A stretch of DNA of 64,000 nt. Source: Terebella lapidaria (lineage: Eukaryota; Annelida; Polychaeta; Terebellida; Terebellidae). Below, piece after piece: positions 11,350 through 23,180 of this stretch. The stretch's first letter is position 1, and each line of letters starts with the position of its first letter. Below the pieces are notes generated by a model. The model searched no databases and had not been told where the DNA came from. It saw only the letters and a list, made by a program, of their open reading frames with translations. The translations under genes were made by a program, and so were the position numbers. The DNA is taken from the NCBI GenBank assembly GCA_949152475.1, contig OX424561.1, positions 42,374,802 through 42,438,801 on the forward strand, in the 5' to 3' direction.

Positions 11350-11766
11350 CGTAGTCCGCTACAAACAGTCAGGTAACGGACGGTCAAAATTCAAAAGCCA
11401 TTTCTGGAATATTATCTCTTCAAAATGACATTATTTTACAGAGTAACTGATCAGCATCCTAATACTGAAAAGAAAATAGGGGGTCACCGTGCTGGTTTCT
11501 TCTACATATTCGACCAAAATCACACATATTTACCTAAAATGACATAAATTCTGGCATTTTTGCACATTTTTTTGTCCATATTCACATCTTGCATCGTGTT
11601 TCCCATGCGAACGGATACGGTGACCCCCTATTTTCTTTTCAGTTTTAGGATGCTGAGCAGTTACTCTATAAAATGTATCATTTTGAAGCTCTAGATTATG
11701 TTGATACAGGTATTTATTTTTAAAAACTCTTTGACCCCATTCCCTCACTGTTTGGAGCGGACTACC
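11350..11766. mobile_element. 417-bp MITE with TTAA target duplication
   Basis: Inverted repeats of roughly 145 bp (11,350-11,495 and 11,622-11,766) begin GTAGTCCGCT and are flanked by TTAA on both sides (11,346-11,349 and 11,767-11,770). TTAA duplication is typical of piggyBac and Kolobok transposons. The termini do not decide between them. No coding capacity. Confidence 0.8.
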
Positions 11767-11770
11767 TTAA

Positions 11771-12850
11771 ATGAGCATTTAGAAGCAATTTAATGAGCAA
11801 TCAAATAAACTTACTAAATCTCAATTGATAGCATACATCTATCTCATAGATAGATCTACGCTCTCTAACAAACTTCCGCAACATAGAAAGCTGCTGTAGA
11901 ATATGACAGTAATATCTAATTATAAATATGCAAACGGCTTATATCCCGTCAATGTTCACATTTTATTCGATATATTCCTGACCCTTTTATTCCCCTGTTT
12001 TTGGACCGTGTGTGGTTTTTCATTGACGTTCAATCGATTTTGACTTTAGCCGAAGGGGCCCGAGCTGTTTGCGAACATTATTTGAGCATCTCGTGTCGTC
12101 TGACATCTGCTCTGTTCACAGGAATCCTGCCCTCACACCCCGTGTTCGCAACCCCCGACACCCCCACAAACTCTGTCTCTATTTTTCTGGCATCTTCCTG
12201 TGGCCCACGTTAACACGGAAAACTATTCTGTTTCTGCACTTTCATTATGTGGTTCATTACCCACACCAAGTTATATGTATAGACCTGTACAAACTATAAT
12301 TCCTGGACGGCAGTACGTTTTGCATGAAACCATAGCTTCATGAATATCCAGAACAATAATAGATGGCTCAAATGGTCTTTACAACAAAATATCAAGACAC
12401 GATTCTCTTGATATTTCCAAATCTGTAGCACTCTGGTTGATTTCACAGCAAATTCACGTAACAGCCAATCAGCTGAGCATGTTAAATGAGCGGACATAGA
12501 ATGACCACGATGGCAATAACCCCAAGGACATCATGTCGTACCCGGGGAACCGCCGGGAATATTTTATTCATCATCTCTCCAATACAGTGAATGCGATAGA
12601 CTGAACAGATGAATGTGCAGTATATGCTATTACTGTTAATTATTAAAACAAACTACGTCTGTGAAAGCTAGTGTGATATGTCCTCGTGAGTTAGTAGAAC
12701 CCATACAATTGAACTCTCAAGTATCGAAGCAATTGGTCATGACTGAGGGTTTTGTGTCCCAGGATTTGTCCCATGGCACGGGAAATGATTTTCTTCTTGT
12801 TTGACGTCCACCAACTTTTCGCTGCATAAGTATTGATATTGATCGAGATA
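11771..12850. other. No gene recognised
   Basis: AT-rich DNA upstream of the LAMP promoter region. I see only a short palindrome around 12,388-12,420 and no coding evidence. Confidence 0.5.
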
Positions 12851-12889
12851 GGGCGAGGCGTAATAGCCGACAACAGCGACACGCGGAAG

Positions 12890-13085
12890 GAGCGAGTGAG
12901 GCAGACCAATGACGGCTCTAGCTGGCCCGACTCCCGTCAGCACGAACGGGGGAAGGGGAGAGCTTGCCCAGGGCTCCTCACAGCGTCTCCCTGACCGCGC
13001 GTCACCACCATTGTGGCTCCCTCGGCGTCCACGCACCTGTCCCCCCGCCCGCCCCGCCCCGGACGGCAGAGGATACAATATGGAA
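12890..13085 (+). promoter_or_regulatory. GC-rich candidate promoter of the LAMP gene
   Basis: A CpG-rich island in AT-rich surroundings, ending about 100 bases before the LAMP start codon. It contains the GC-box-like CGCCCCGCCCC near 13,050. Position and composition suggest a TATA-less promoter. The transcription start is not known. Confidence 0.45.
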
Positions 13086-13182
13086 CAAGGAACCATATGG
13101 GATTATTAAGTATCACCATCTGATGACATACTGTCACTCTGTCATTTTTGTTCACACGGGATATTCGATCACAATCTGGAGC

Positions 13183-16100
13183 ATGGAATCAACAAGCCTA
13201 GCGTTTGTAGCTGGTAAGTTTGTCGTGAGGGTCAATTCTGCATGAGATGTAGAAACACAGCTGTTTGCAGGAGATTGGGGTTCGCACTTAATTACAGCAA
13301 CATACGGTTTGTGTTGTACTAGGGTTCCGCTTGCTGAATCAATAGGGAAAGACATGCCTTTTAGCACCGAGGGATTGAGATATATTGATGCTATGTTCTA
13401 CGTGTAACAGGTTGTTTGGAGACCTAATGCACCATACTTTGCAAGGTGGCTGTAAGACGCTGGTTATACAGTATTCGGCATCGATTCCACTCAGAAAATT
13501 CCATAATACAGTGGCCTCGTCGTCTACTTTTACAGTGGTACATAGTATAGACGACGTTTTTTTTTCTTAAAATGGAATATTTTAGTATGAGGCTACAAAG
13601 TGACGAATCCCGAAATAATTTGCATTTCTAAGGCATTGTTTTTGCATACAACAGATGGGTGAGAAACACGTGAACTCAAGATGCAATATATAGCAATAGC
13701 CTACCAAGTCATAAACTCTTGTGTTTCACAGAAAATGTCACGATGTGATTTAAAGGTATATTAACATGAAAAGTCCATCTGACGAAAACATGGTGAATAA
13801 TATTATTCGCCATGTTTTCGTCAGGTGGACTTTTCATGTTAATCCTACTGTTGATCCTGTTATCTAGTGTCGCTGTTCTGTGTGGCCTGTGCTGCATACG
13901 GCTCCAACTCAACCTCCCAGGAGCCAGCCGTCATCACCCCCACACGTGAGTAGCCTGCATGTACACCTCGTTACAACATCCTTGTTAGCTAGGGAAATAT
14001 CCTATCCTACAATAGTCCAGAAACTATTGAAACCTGCTGAGATTAAATTAGAAAGCGGATCGTCAATATCCTGGGCACGTAAAATTTAACATTTGATAAA
14101 TTAATTAATTGGAATTAACACTTGATAAATATCACATTAATTGGAATTCAGTCTATTCAATTTTCCTGAGGAATACTACCCACTTCTAAAAAATATGCTC
14201 ATATATAAAATATCTCTATTTTGTTTCATTGAAAACGATATCAGGAAATGTACACGTAATGAAGCCTATGATATATGCAGGGTCACATCATGTGCCCACT
14301 TTTATACGGTCAGTGATACAAACGCATTTGAATAAATGAATATATCGATCAAAATATATCGGATCTCCTTTATATAAATGGGAATATAGAAAGAATCAAA
14401 CATACCATCGGCTTATGCAGTACTATGCACACTGTATTTATTTTATGGAGTTGATCGAAATGCAAAAAAAAAAACATGGAAATTCAGAGGTACATAAAAA
14501 TAGGTTATGTAATTAAATGAGATCAAATAATTGCAATGCGAATGAATGAATGAATGAATGAAAAAGTAATATGTATTTAAGTCACATGTACGTCGGAAAT
14601 TCCCGTCAGTGTACAAAACACATACACATGATACATGAACCCAGGCAGTCACTTACTAGTGACTGAATACGAATATATTTACACGTGTTTGAGGTAAATC
14701 ACAGGGAGGAACCGTTTGTCTGATTCTATGTGCATTTGTCTAATTCTATGGGCAAAAAGTCTGATTCTATGAGCAAATTGTCAGATTCTATGGGCAAATA
14801 AGCAAGTAAGCTGCGGGGCACCAGTGAAACATGCTGGATCGACGGCTAATTTCTCAACACAATCTGATGGCATATGTTCTGTTTACTTCTTAAATCGTTG
14901 CAGAATATGATTTATGTTCAGTTTCTTGTGAAAAAAAAAAAGTGTGAACACACAATTTTTATTGCCAAATCCAGTCACTATTCAATTTGAGCCATTTCCA
15001 GCTGTGCGGAGTAAACTCATAGAACACTTCACGATAGAGCCTAAGTATTGGCACATCAAATGGGAAATCATATATTGCGGTTTGAGTGGTGACCTTGAAG
15101 TTGACCTTCAATGACCTTGAAAGGTCAAAATGACCTTTTTGTCGAAAAAAACGATGAATTTTGTCTTTGGTAGACATTTTCTCAAAATCTATTCAGACAG
15201 TTTTCCTCAAAATCATGTATATGATTCTCCTATGTACCTCTATGACGTGTATAAGTTTCGTTGCCCTTGAATCGCCGGTCTGCATATGGCGGCCATTTTT
15301 ATTTTTTGACGGGTCGGCGAAAAACAATTTTTTTGTCCCAAATCAAGTCACTATTCGTTTTGAGACACTTCCAGCAAAAAAAATATTTTTTGGGGGCTAT
15401 TGAAAATTTTTTGGGACTTGGAAAATTTCACCCAATTTTTCCTTCATAATGGGAGCTGTGCTGAGTAATCTCATAGAACACTTCAAGATAGAGCCTAAGT
15501 ATTTGCACATTCAAATGTGAAATCATATATTGCGGTTTGAGTGGTGACCTTGAATTTGACCTTCAATGACTTTGAAAGGTCAAAACGACTTTTTTTGTCG
15601 AAAAAACCATGGATTTTGTCTTTGGTGGCCATTTTCTCAAAATCTATTCAGACAGTTTTCCTCAAAATGTATAAGATTTTTCTTATGTACCTTTGTGATT
15701 CGTATAAGTTTTGTTGCCTTTGAAATGACGGTCTGCGTGGGGCGGCCATTTTGATTTTTTGACAGGCAGGCAAAAAAAATTTTTTTGTCCGAAATCAAGT
15801 CATTATTCGTTTGGAGACATTTCCAGCAAAAAAAAAATAATTTTTTTTTGTCCAATGAAAAAGTTTTAGGGCTGAAAATTTCACCCAATGTTTCCTTCAT
15901 AATAGGAGTTTTGTGGTGTAAACTCCTAGAACACTTCAAGATAGAGCCTAAGTATGTATTGGCACATTCAAATGGGCCAGGTTAGCTCAGTTCGTAAGTG
16001 GGCTGACTTCTCACCAATGCAGTCGGTTTAGGCGCGGGTTCGATCCCCGGCCTCGGCAGTATGTGAGGTGGTATTTGGTCGCCAAACCGGGCAAGTGGGT

Positions 16101-19100
16101 TTTCACCAGGTTCTCTGGTTTCCTCCCACACTAATAACCACCCTTACGGCCAAGATCCGAGCCAACAAGAGATGTTAATATAAGCTGATGCTTGTTCATT
16201 AATTGTTGTAAAATGAAAAAAGTTTAAAAGAATAAAAAAAAGGGAAATCATATATTGCGGTTTAAATGGTGACCTTGGATATGACCTTGAATGACCTTGA
16301 AAGGTCAAAACGACCTTTTTTGTTAGAGTAAACAATGATTTTTGTCTTTGGCGGCCATTTTCCCAAATTCTATTCAGACAATTTTCCTCGAAAGACATAA
16401 GATTCTCCCTATGTACCTTTGTGGTGTGTATAAGTTTTGTTGCCTTTGAATCGACTGTCTGTGAAAATATGTCATTAACGGAAAAAAAATTTCAAGATGT
16501 AACTTGATTTCTTATTATAGTCCATACAGAGAATGTGTTTCTATCAACATTTACGAACATGTTTTAACATATAGATTTTAACATCAGTGTAACAATTTAT
16601 ATATATTCAGTATTCTACGCAATTCTCATGATTGCCGGTAAGCTACAGCACCCTTGGTGTATGTTTACATTTGACATTACTCAGATCATCTCATTTGTCA
16701 GATAAGCCTTTCCTTTGCATCTTCATACATTGTGTAAAGTTTTAATGTCGTCCGCTATCCGAGATCCTCGAGGATAATCCTCTCACCACAGGTCATCGTG
16801 GACACGCACCCACTATCCTCAGATCCTCGTGGAGAAGCCGCTCACCGAGGGTCACTGCGGGCGCAGTCATTACTCTATCATCAGAACATTAACCAGGTAG
16901 CACCACGCCCAACGAGCCCAAACATGCGGACACCACTCAGATACACGATCATCACCGTGGTGTTAACTGTACGGCTTGGCTCGCCGCGGTCCGCCTCGGG
17001 GATGGAACCCCGGACAGCCCGACAGTCTGCCAGAGCCTGTGTCGCACCATCCCGGGTGGAGAAGACCGGTGATCCAGAGGGCGTGCGCCCCTGAGTCATC
17101 AAGGTCCACCCCAGCCCGGGCCCCCTATTGAAGTCATCCCCAGGGGCCCGTGAGGGCCTTAGCCACGGATCGAATACGTAGAGCTCATGGCTGAGCTCCC
17201 CGTCGTCTCTCACGCCTTGCTCTGAGACAACTTCCCAGATCAAAACGGTACCAGAGTATATATAACCCCAGCACACGAAACACGAAGGAGATCTAGGTCA
17301 AACCATTGTTATAGTTTACTGGGCGAGAGAGGATTAGAGGGCGTTGCCGGGGCAATCGAGCTGAAGCGTCCAAAAATAGGCCGTAAAACTGGTTAGTGTT
17401 TAGCAAAGACACCTGCCGCGATCTTTGAGCAAAATCACCACACATTGTATTTTAATAAGTCGGTACACATATGGAGAGTTCGGAGGCAACATCAAGTCAA
17501 CTGAATATTATGGTTTATGTGGCAATTTTGCCCAAAGATCGTGGCAGGAGATTTGTTATTAACATTATTCTTGTTTTGGCCGCTTCTGTTCGAAGCTCGT
17601 GAGTTGTCATGGCGACTCACCGTCCTCTCTATCCACTATACTGAACACTGGTCTTACGTCATCCTTTGTCTCTCGTGCGCTGGGAGTATGAATATAAACA
17701 CCCAGCCCGTTTTGGTTACTCGGGAGTTGTCTCAGAGCTAGCAAAGTGAAAGGATGACGGGTGAGCTCGGCCATGGGCTCTGCGTCCCTTTCCAGCTAGA
17801 AGTGGGCCAGTAAGGCCATGGGGACGATTTCCAATGGGGGCCCAGGAGGGGAACCGTCGCTGACTCGGGGGTCGTCCCTGGATCGCAGGTCCCTCGCCCT
17901 GGGATGGTGCGACACAGGCTCTGGCAGACTGTCGGGCTGTCCGGGGTTCTATCCCCGCGGCAGTGCCGCCAGTGAGGCTGGCCAGCAACATGCCCACGTG
18001 CACCAGTTCTGTGGTGCCTCTCCCATGGCATCTCAGGCTCCGCATACGGCTACATTACCATAACTGATATATAATGTATTTTGGATGTCAATGATGTGTT
18101 ATGATGTGATGTATAACGGCCGGATTCGTCCGGCCGGATTGATACTGGGTTGTAGTTTCAGTAATCCTGACGCCCGCCGTGACCATGCCTCAGCGGGGCA
18201 CATGCACCCTAGGTAGCAGGCATCAAACGTTACATGTATTAGGATGAAAAGGTGCTCAAAGAAGGGGGACATTCCATATAAATGTGTTCCAGCTATTGCG
18301 ACTGAGCAGCCGAACGAACAGACAACAGAGAGTGGTCTACCCGGCTTCACTTTGTACAAAGGATCCAGAATCTGCTTCCGTGCTTATTTCTCACTCAAGG
18401 TCGTGGTTCGCTACAGGACAGAGGAGTTCGGGGACAAGGTGAAGAACAATGCTGATGATAAAATGATAGAGATAAATGAAAAATCCACAGACAAAATCTC
18501 TTGACTATTTGACTTTCAGACTAAGTTTCTGAATGCCACAATCACTCCTGAGCATCCCCTGGCTAATGGAACATGCAAGGCCAGCGCAACAATATTCAAT
18601 CTGTTTTGGGCGGATGGCAATTACAGCCTAACGTTCTACTTCCAGCAGATGGTGAGTGGTCTGAAAAGTGGGAGGTGCACTCAAGTTCACAATATACCAT
18701 GGAATCAGTAATACCTGTAAAGTGGGAGGGGTCTACCTTATATTCTGACACCCCACTGTTGCGACACAACAATGTTTAAATATAGTTAGATGACAGTAGG
18801 GGTGTCGGAACATTGGGGTGTGGAACAGTAGGGCGTCGGAACAGTGTCATTATCCCAAATCGGAAATCATTTTTGGAACAACATATTTCATCTCTAACAT
18901 GCCTCGTGTATCCGAAATGAAACGTGAACTAGATCATCATACATTCCAGAATGAGAAGATTAAAACAGGGACTGCCCACCTGTCGACTTGGTCTTCACCA
19001 AAAGTCAGTTTGACTCTCCTTGCAACACCAGAAAACCAGTTCCCTGGAATTGTCTCAGGTAACGTGATCTATCTCACTGAATATTGCAATTTACTAAACA

Positions 19101-19919
19101 ATGGAATTTATCTTTGTTGAAACATCCACAGAGTTCATTAAAATCGATGATAATGCCAGAAACTGAATATTTCATGGTACATTTTATGTCGAACTATATT
19201 TTGTTATCTAAATGTGATAAAATATGTCACTGAATAAATTATGTTTCCGCATTGCCATTTTGTAGCGGGTGCATATACGATGGAAACGGATGTCAACGAT
19301 GTCCATTTCTCAGCGCCCTTGAATTTCTCATACGCTTGCACCACGCAGGAGGATATTTTCCTCCATCCAATAGTCGAGAATGGGGATGACGTTTCTCGTG
19401 TGATACAATCTTCTGTGGTATCCCTCTGGGATGTCAAAATACAAGCATTCCAGCTCCCAGAAACTGGGGTCTTCTCGGAAAGTAAGTCGTATTTGTATTT
19501 GCATTTACGGCCATGATCAACTGGCTTGAAACCAGTTTATTTGAGTTCTTTAATATTATGGACATTGCCATAAACCTATATTTGCTCATCGCTACTGATT
19601 TTGTGTAATAACAAGGGTTTATGTTGTTGATATATTTAGATGACATTGTCATATACAGTAAACTTTTAATAGTATCTTAAATTACCCTATCATGCGTAAG
19701 TGTTGTTATACTCTACATCACTATTTCTACAGTGTATGGCGCCTTCTACTTTCTATATCAGGTGTGACTTGTAAGGCTGACCTGGAGAGTAACGTGCCTG
19801 AGCAGAACGTGGTTCCCCTGGTCGTGGCAGCATGTCTTGCTGCTCTCATCCTCGGCATCGTTATCATCTACTTCATCATCAAGAACCGAGCAAATACACA
19901 GTACAGCGCCATGGAATAA
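13183..19919 (+). CDS. LAMP: LAMP-family lysosome-associated membrane glycoprotein, single lumenal domain
   Basis: A type I membrane glycoprotein expected in lysosome or late-endosome membranes. Seven coding exons with consistent phases and GT/AG borders: 13,183-13,213; 13,868-13,945; 18,293-18,438; 18,520-18,651; 18,950-19,058; 19,266-19,481; 19,762-19,919. The product is 289 residues. Residues 1-20 form a signal peptide split by intron 1. A short Thr/Pro/Gln-rich stretch (about 24-50) follows, then one lumenal domain with four cysteines (64, 104, 190, 241), the number expected for two LAMP disulfides. N-glycosylation sequons lie at residues 24, 90, 101 and 185, with another in GNYS. One membrane helix spans about 254-277. 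The 12-residue tail contains YSAM, a YxxPhi lysosomal sorting motif. Vertebrate LAMP1/2 have two lumenal domains, so this resembles LAMP5/CD68/LAMP3 in size. Exon 5's acceptor is the least certain border. Confidence 0.85.
13765..13838. mobile_element. 74-bp near-perfect hairpin with TTAA flanks
   Basis: The arms CATGAAAAGTCCATCTGACG... and its complement meet at an AATATT centre and are flanked by TTAA (13,761-13,764 and 13,839-13,842). It is a tiny MITE or solo inverted-repeat relic. It sits in LAMP intron 1, ending 29 bases before exon 2, so it adjoins the polypyrimidine/branch-point region. Confidence 0.75.
14716..14797 (+). repeat. ~22-bp tandem repeat, four copies
   Basis: Four imperfect units of the form GTCTGATTCTATGGGCAAA in LAMP intron 2. 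Confidence 0.7.
14960..16470 (+). repeat. ~450-bp tandem repeat, about three units
   Basis: Units begin near 14,965, 15,335 and 15,785. Each includes CAAGTCACTATTCGTTT-like sequence, a TGACCTTCAATGACCTTG cluster, a GGCGGCCATTTT stretch and a CTTTGAATCG..GGTCTGCGTG block. These parts match the subterminal region of the GGTTACCGGAC elements (for example 230-400), so the array probably grew from one. The third unit is split by a SINE. Confidence 0.75.
15974..16241 (+). mobile_element. tRNA-derived SINE, MetaSINE-like
   Basis: The head has Pol III promoter boxes: an A-box-like TTAGCTCAGTTCG and a B box GGTTCGATCCC. The body contains GTGGGTTTTCACCAGG followed by GGTTTCCTCCCACA, which I recall from the MetaSINE superfamily. 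The tail is A-rich. Flanking repeat units read CAAATGGGAAATCAT without the insert, and here GGG occurs on both sides, so the insertion is clean. Acceptor-stem pairing is poor, so it is not a tRNA gene. Confidence 0.8.
16733..17442 (-). mobile_element. Solo LTR-like unit, copy 3
   Basis: A 710-bp unit from TGTAAAG to CACCACA with a perfect 5-bp duplication, CATTG, on both sides. It is the cleanest copy of the family at 6.1-7.5 kb and lies in LAMP intron 2. Fossil solo unit without internal region. Confidence 0.65.
17518..18056 (+). mobile_element. Solo LTR-like unit, copy 4 (partial)
   Basis: It starts TGTGGCAATTTTG like copy 1 and keeps the TATA-like ATATAAAC near 17,695, then becomes too diverged to follow past about 18,056. 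It lies 75 bases from copy 3 in the opposite orientation. Old and incomplete. Confidence 0.5.
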
Positions 19920-20597
19920 ACACCACCACGACAGAGGAATGGGACATTTTCTGGATAGACTGTCCGCGGAATCCCCAGAGGTTAAGGAGCAAACTAATAT
20001 GATGCAATTACTAGTAAACAACCATGCAGTGATGAATGTAATAACCAGATAATTTTGATGCTCGTTAACAAATTTCCAACTCAAAGCTAAAAATCAAAAT
20101 GACGTCATTAACGTTTGTGAATTATGATTTGATGTGTGTTTTGATGTAAAGAGTGTGTTGTACATTCATACAGATGCATTTCATTGTAATTTATGAATCG
20201 GACGCCCACAATTAACTCGTGTCTCATTTCTCTGAAAACCTGTCAATATTAGAGAATGAATCTACATTGATATATTCACACAGCATATGTACTTTCAATA
20301 TTTGACTAAAAACACCACATAGTCTTGGTGTTAACCCTTTCACCGCCCGGGACCTGAAGGACCAAGAACTTCGGAATTTCTCCAGAATATATGACACATT
20401 GTATCGCAGGCTTTCAGTCACATTGGATACTATTGTTTCTAATGTGTACACACTGTAGAAATAAGCAAATCTTACCCTGATTGTGCAAAGTACATGAATA
20501 CCGTGCTTACTGGGATTTGTGTGCAATTATGTGTGCGATGATGTGTCTGATGGTAAGATATACCCGAATTCACGTGTGAAACACTTAGAAGTAGATG
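19920..20597 (+). other. Presumed LAMP 3' UTR
   Basis: AT-rich DNA after the LAMP stop with no competing gene. The UTR may run on through the MITE at 20,602-21,165 to the AATAAA at 21,252. Confidence 0.4.
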
Positions 20598-20601
20598 TAT
20601 A

Positions 20602-21165
20602 CTCTGATTTTTCTAACTCGTTTACACAGTTTTTCGCTGATATTTTTGCGATGCTAAATGCTATTGTTCTATAACTTGGCATACTGCACCTGGGAGTCGA
20701 ACGGCAATTATGTAGCGAATTTTAGACTTCTATCACGAAAATTGAAAAAGTTGGCAATTTACCTCAATGTTAAATTTAGCCCTGTCATTTATTTTCTGGG
20801 TACGCACGAAATTCTGTGCATTTGCTCTGTTTTGTAGTGGTGCAATCTTTCAAAATCAACATATTTGTGTAGAATACACCCCAATGTGTCTTCTGGTCTA
20901 ATATTACAACAATACTTCGAATCCTGATAGATGCAAACAGGATAAAATCCTCGAATAAGCTGAGATTCTCGAGATCCCGTTTTTTACTGAAATTTAACAT
21001 TGGGGTAGATTGCCAACTTCTTCAATTATTGCGATAGAAGTCTGAAATTTGGAATACAATTGCCGTTTGTCTCCGAGGTGAAGTATGCCAAGTTATAGAA
21101 CGATACCATTTAGCATCGCAAAGATATCGTTAAAAACCGATGTAAACAAGTTAGAAAAATCAGAG
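20602..21165. mobile_element. 564-bp TA-target MITE with long inverted repeats
   Basis: The ends are CTCTGATTTTTCTAACTCG and its complement, with inverted arms of about 180 bp containing the GTTGGCAAT segment. Both sides are bordered by TATA. TA-type targets suggest a Tc1/mariner-related MITE. Relatives lie at 58,285-58,870, 59,054-59,615 and 7,821-7,989, with a single-end relic at 56,485-56,512. Confidence 0.7.
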
Positions 21166-21251
21166 TATACATACAACTTATTTACATGTACAGTGTGTGA
21201 GACTCGTTGTTGATATTAAATTTGCCATGTGAAATTCCATTGTTATTCAAT

Positions 21252-21257
21252 AATAAA
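21252..21257 (+). terminator. Candidate polyadenylation signal of the LAMP gene
   Basis: AATAAA on the plus strand about 1.3 kb past the LAMP stop and just before the large element nest. It is the first strong match I noticed downstream. Unconfirmed. Confidence 0.3.
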
Positions 21258-22136
21258 TTATTGTATCTTCTATATATATTTTGAATTGTATATGAGGTTA
21301 CCGGACCGATGATCCGATAACCTATTGGCATGGCGTTGCGTCCGTCGTCCGTCAGCGTCGTCCATCTACATTTTTATCTTTAAAGTTGAAGGGTCAATCT
21401 TTCTGAAATTTTGCACAAAAATGCCTAAAAATAATTCAAGAAGGGTATTTTTTTGTTTTTGCATTTTTTTTAAAAATGGCGGCCATTTTCGACAAAAAAC
21501 GGCCAATTTCTGAATTTGGCGACCATTTTCTCAAAAACTTCAGACAGTTTTGAGATTTTCATTTCAAAAGATTGCCCTCATATACCTCCGTGATGTGTAT
21601 AAGTTTTGTTGCCCCTGAATCGCCAGTCTGCGTGTGGCAGCCATTTTCATGTTCTCGACTGGTCCCAAATGAGGCTTTCCCATGTTAAATTCTCCTATGC
21701 TTTATAATGGGGCACATTATGCGTTATGTCTCACCTAATATTGAGATTAGACACTAGGAATTAATTTTGGACACATAGGAAATGATATATGCTGATTATT
21801 GTCATGACCTTGAATTTGACCTTAGACCTCATTTTCAAGGTCAGAGCACAAGATGACTAATATCTCGCTTATTATTGACAGCTTGGGAATCAATTGTGCA
21901 CATATAGGAAATGATATAATCCGAATATTCTGATGACCTTGAATTTGACCTTTGACCTCATTCTCAAGGTCAAAGAACAAAACGGCTAATATCTCGCTTA
22001 TTATCTACTTCACAGCTTGGGACTAAATTGTGGACGTATAGGAAATGATGTATGCCGAATATTTTGATGACCTTGAATTTGACCTTTGACCTCATTTTCA
22101 AGGTCAGGCACAAAATGGCTAATATATCGCTTATTA

Positions 22137-23180
22137 TTATGTCCCCCGGAAGGGGGACATATAGTTTTTGTGCGGGTTCCCGTGCGCCATGTGTCGTGCG
22201 CCGTCCAGAAACGACATGACACACTTTATTCTGAAACGTACAAATATATCATCACGAAAATTTTTGTACACTTACATTGGGCACCGAGGTAGGTTGCTAT
22301 CGAATTTCAGCCAAATCGGAAAAACAAGATGGCTGCCACAAAAAATACATTACTTTTTGGGGGAAAACGATTTCACGCACTTTATTCCAAAACGTACCTA
22401 AGATATCATCACAAAACTTTTCGAACATATACATCGGCCTTGAGGTAGGCTGCTATTGAATTTATTGAATACAGAAAGTTGGCTGCCGAAAAAACATCAT
22501 TTTTTTCAGGAAGAAAATGTCACGCACTTCATTACGAAACGTACCAAGATATCATCATGAAACTTTTCCTACACATACATCGGGCCCTGTTTTAGGTTGC
22601 TATTGAATTTCAACCAAATTGGAAAAACAAGATGGCCGCCACAAAAAAAAATTCTGGAAAACGACGTCACACACTTTATTCCGAAACACACGTACCCAAG
22701 ATATCATCACGAAACTTTTCGTACACATACATTCAGAAAAATCGGAAAAACAAGATGGCCGCCACAAAAAAGAACATTTTTTTGGGGGGAGAACCCAAAT
22801 TCAGGAATCACAACAAATCTCATAACCACTTGGTGATATACAACAGGCGTCATCGTTATTGATGAGTGCACAGTCAGAAGTGTATATATAATGATTTGTA
22901 TGATTTTGAATTCGCGAAAGTTACCATGAAACAACATCATGCACTTCATTCCGAAACGCAACAAGATATCATAACGAAACTTTTGTTTTACATATACTTT
23001 GGGCCCTGAGGTGGGTTAGTATTGAATTTCAGCCAAATCGGAAAAAACAAGATGGCCTCCACAAAAAAACCAAAAACATTTTTTTCGGGAAAATGGCGTC
23101 ACATACTTATTATTCTGAAATAAACCAGGGGACACATGTGCGGTCGTGAGACAGACTGCCTCTCCCCCACGCCCTCTAGT
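22137..23180 (-). mobile_element. ACTAGA-type Helentron-like element inserted in the E3 array
   Basis: On the minus strand it starts ACTAGAGGGCGTGGGGG, contains TGTCCCC near its start and ends with the hairpin ATGTCCCCC/GGGGGACAT (22,139-22,160). The interior has four or five diverged copies of a ~130-bp segment around CACTTTATTCCGAAACGTAC. The interrupted array unit reads CTTATTAT then TGACTTTACA, as in intact units, so the insertion is clean with no target duplication. Confidence 0.7.

Larger units (their letters stand above)
13946..18292 (+). other. LAMP intron 2, packed with repeats
   Basis: A 4.3-kb intron. It contains a GAATGAATGAAT run (14,541-14,562), a ~22-bp repeat (14,716-14,797), a ~450-bp tandem repeat split by a SINE (14,960-16,470) and two LTR-like units (16,733-17,442 and 17,518-18,056). 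I see no extra coding exon. Confidence 0.7.

Noticed and set aside
11045-11428. 127-residue plus-strand ORF
   Set aside because: It runs into the TTAA MITE and shows no recognisable domain.
15974-16060. Functional tRNA gene
   Set aside because: A- and B-box-like motifs are present, but the acceptor ends do not pair, the anticodon arm is irregular, and a SINE body with A-rich tail follows directly.
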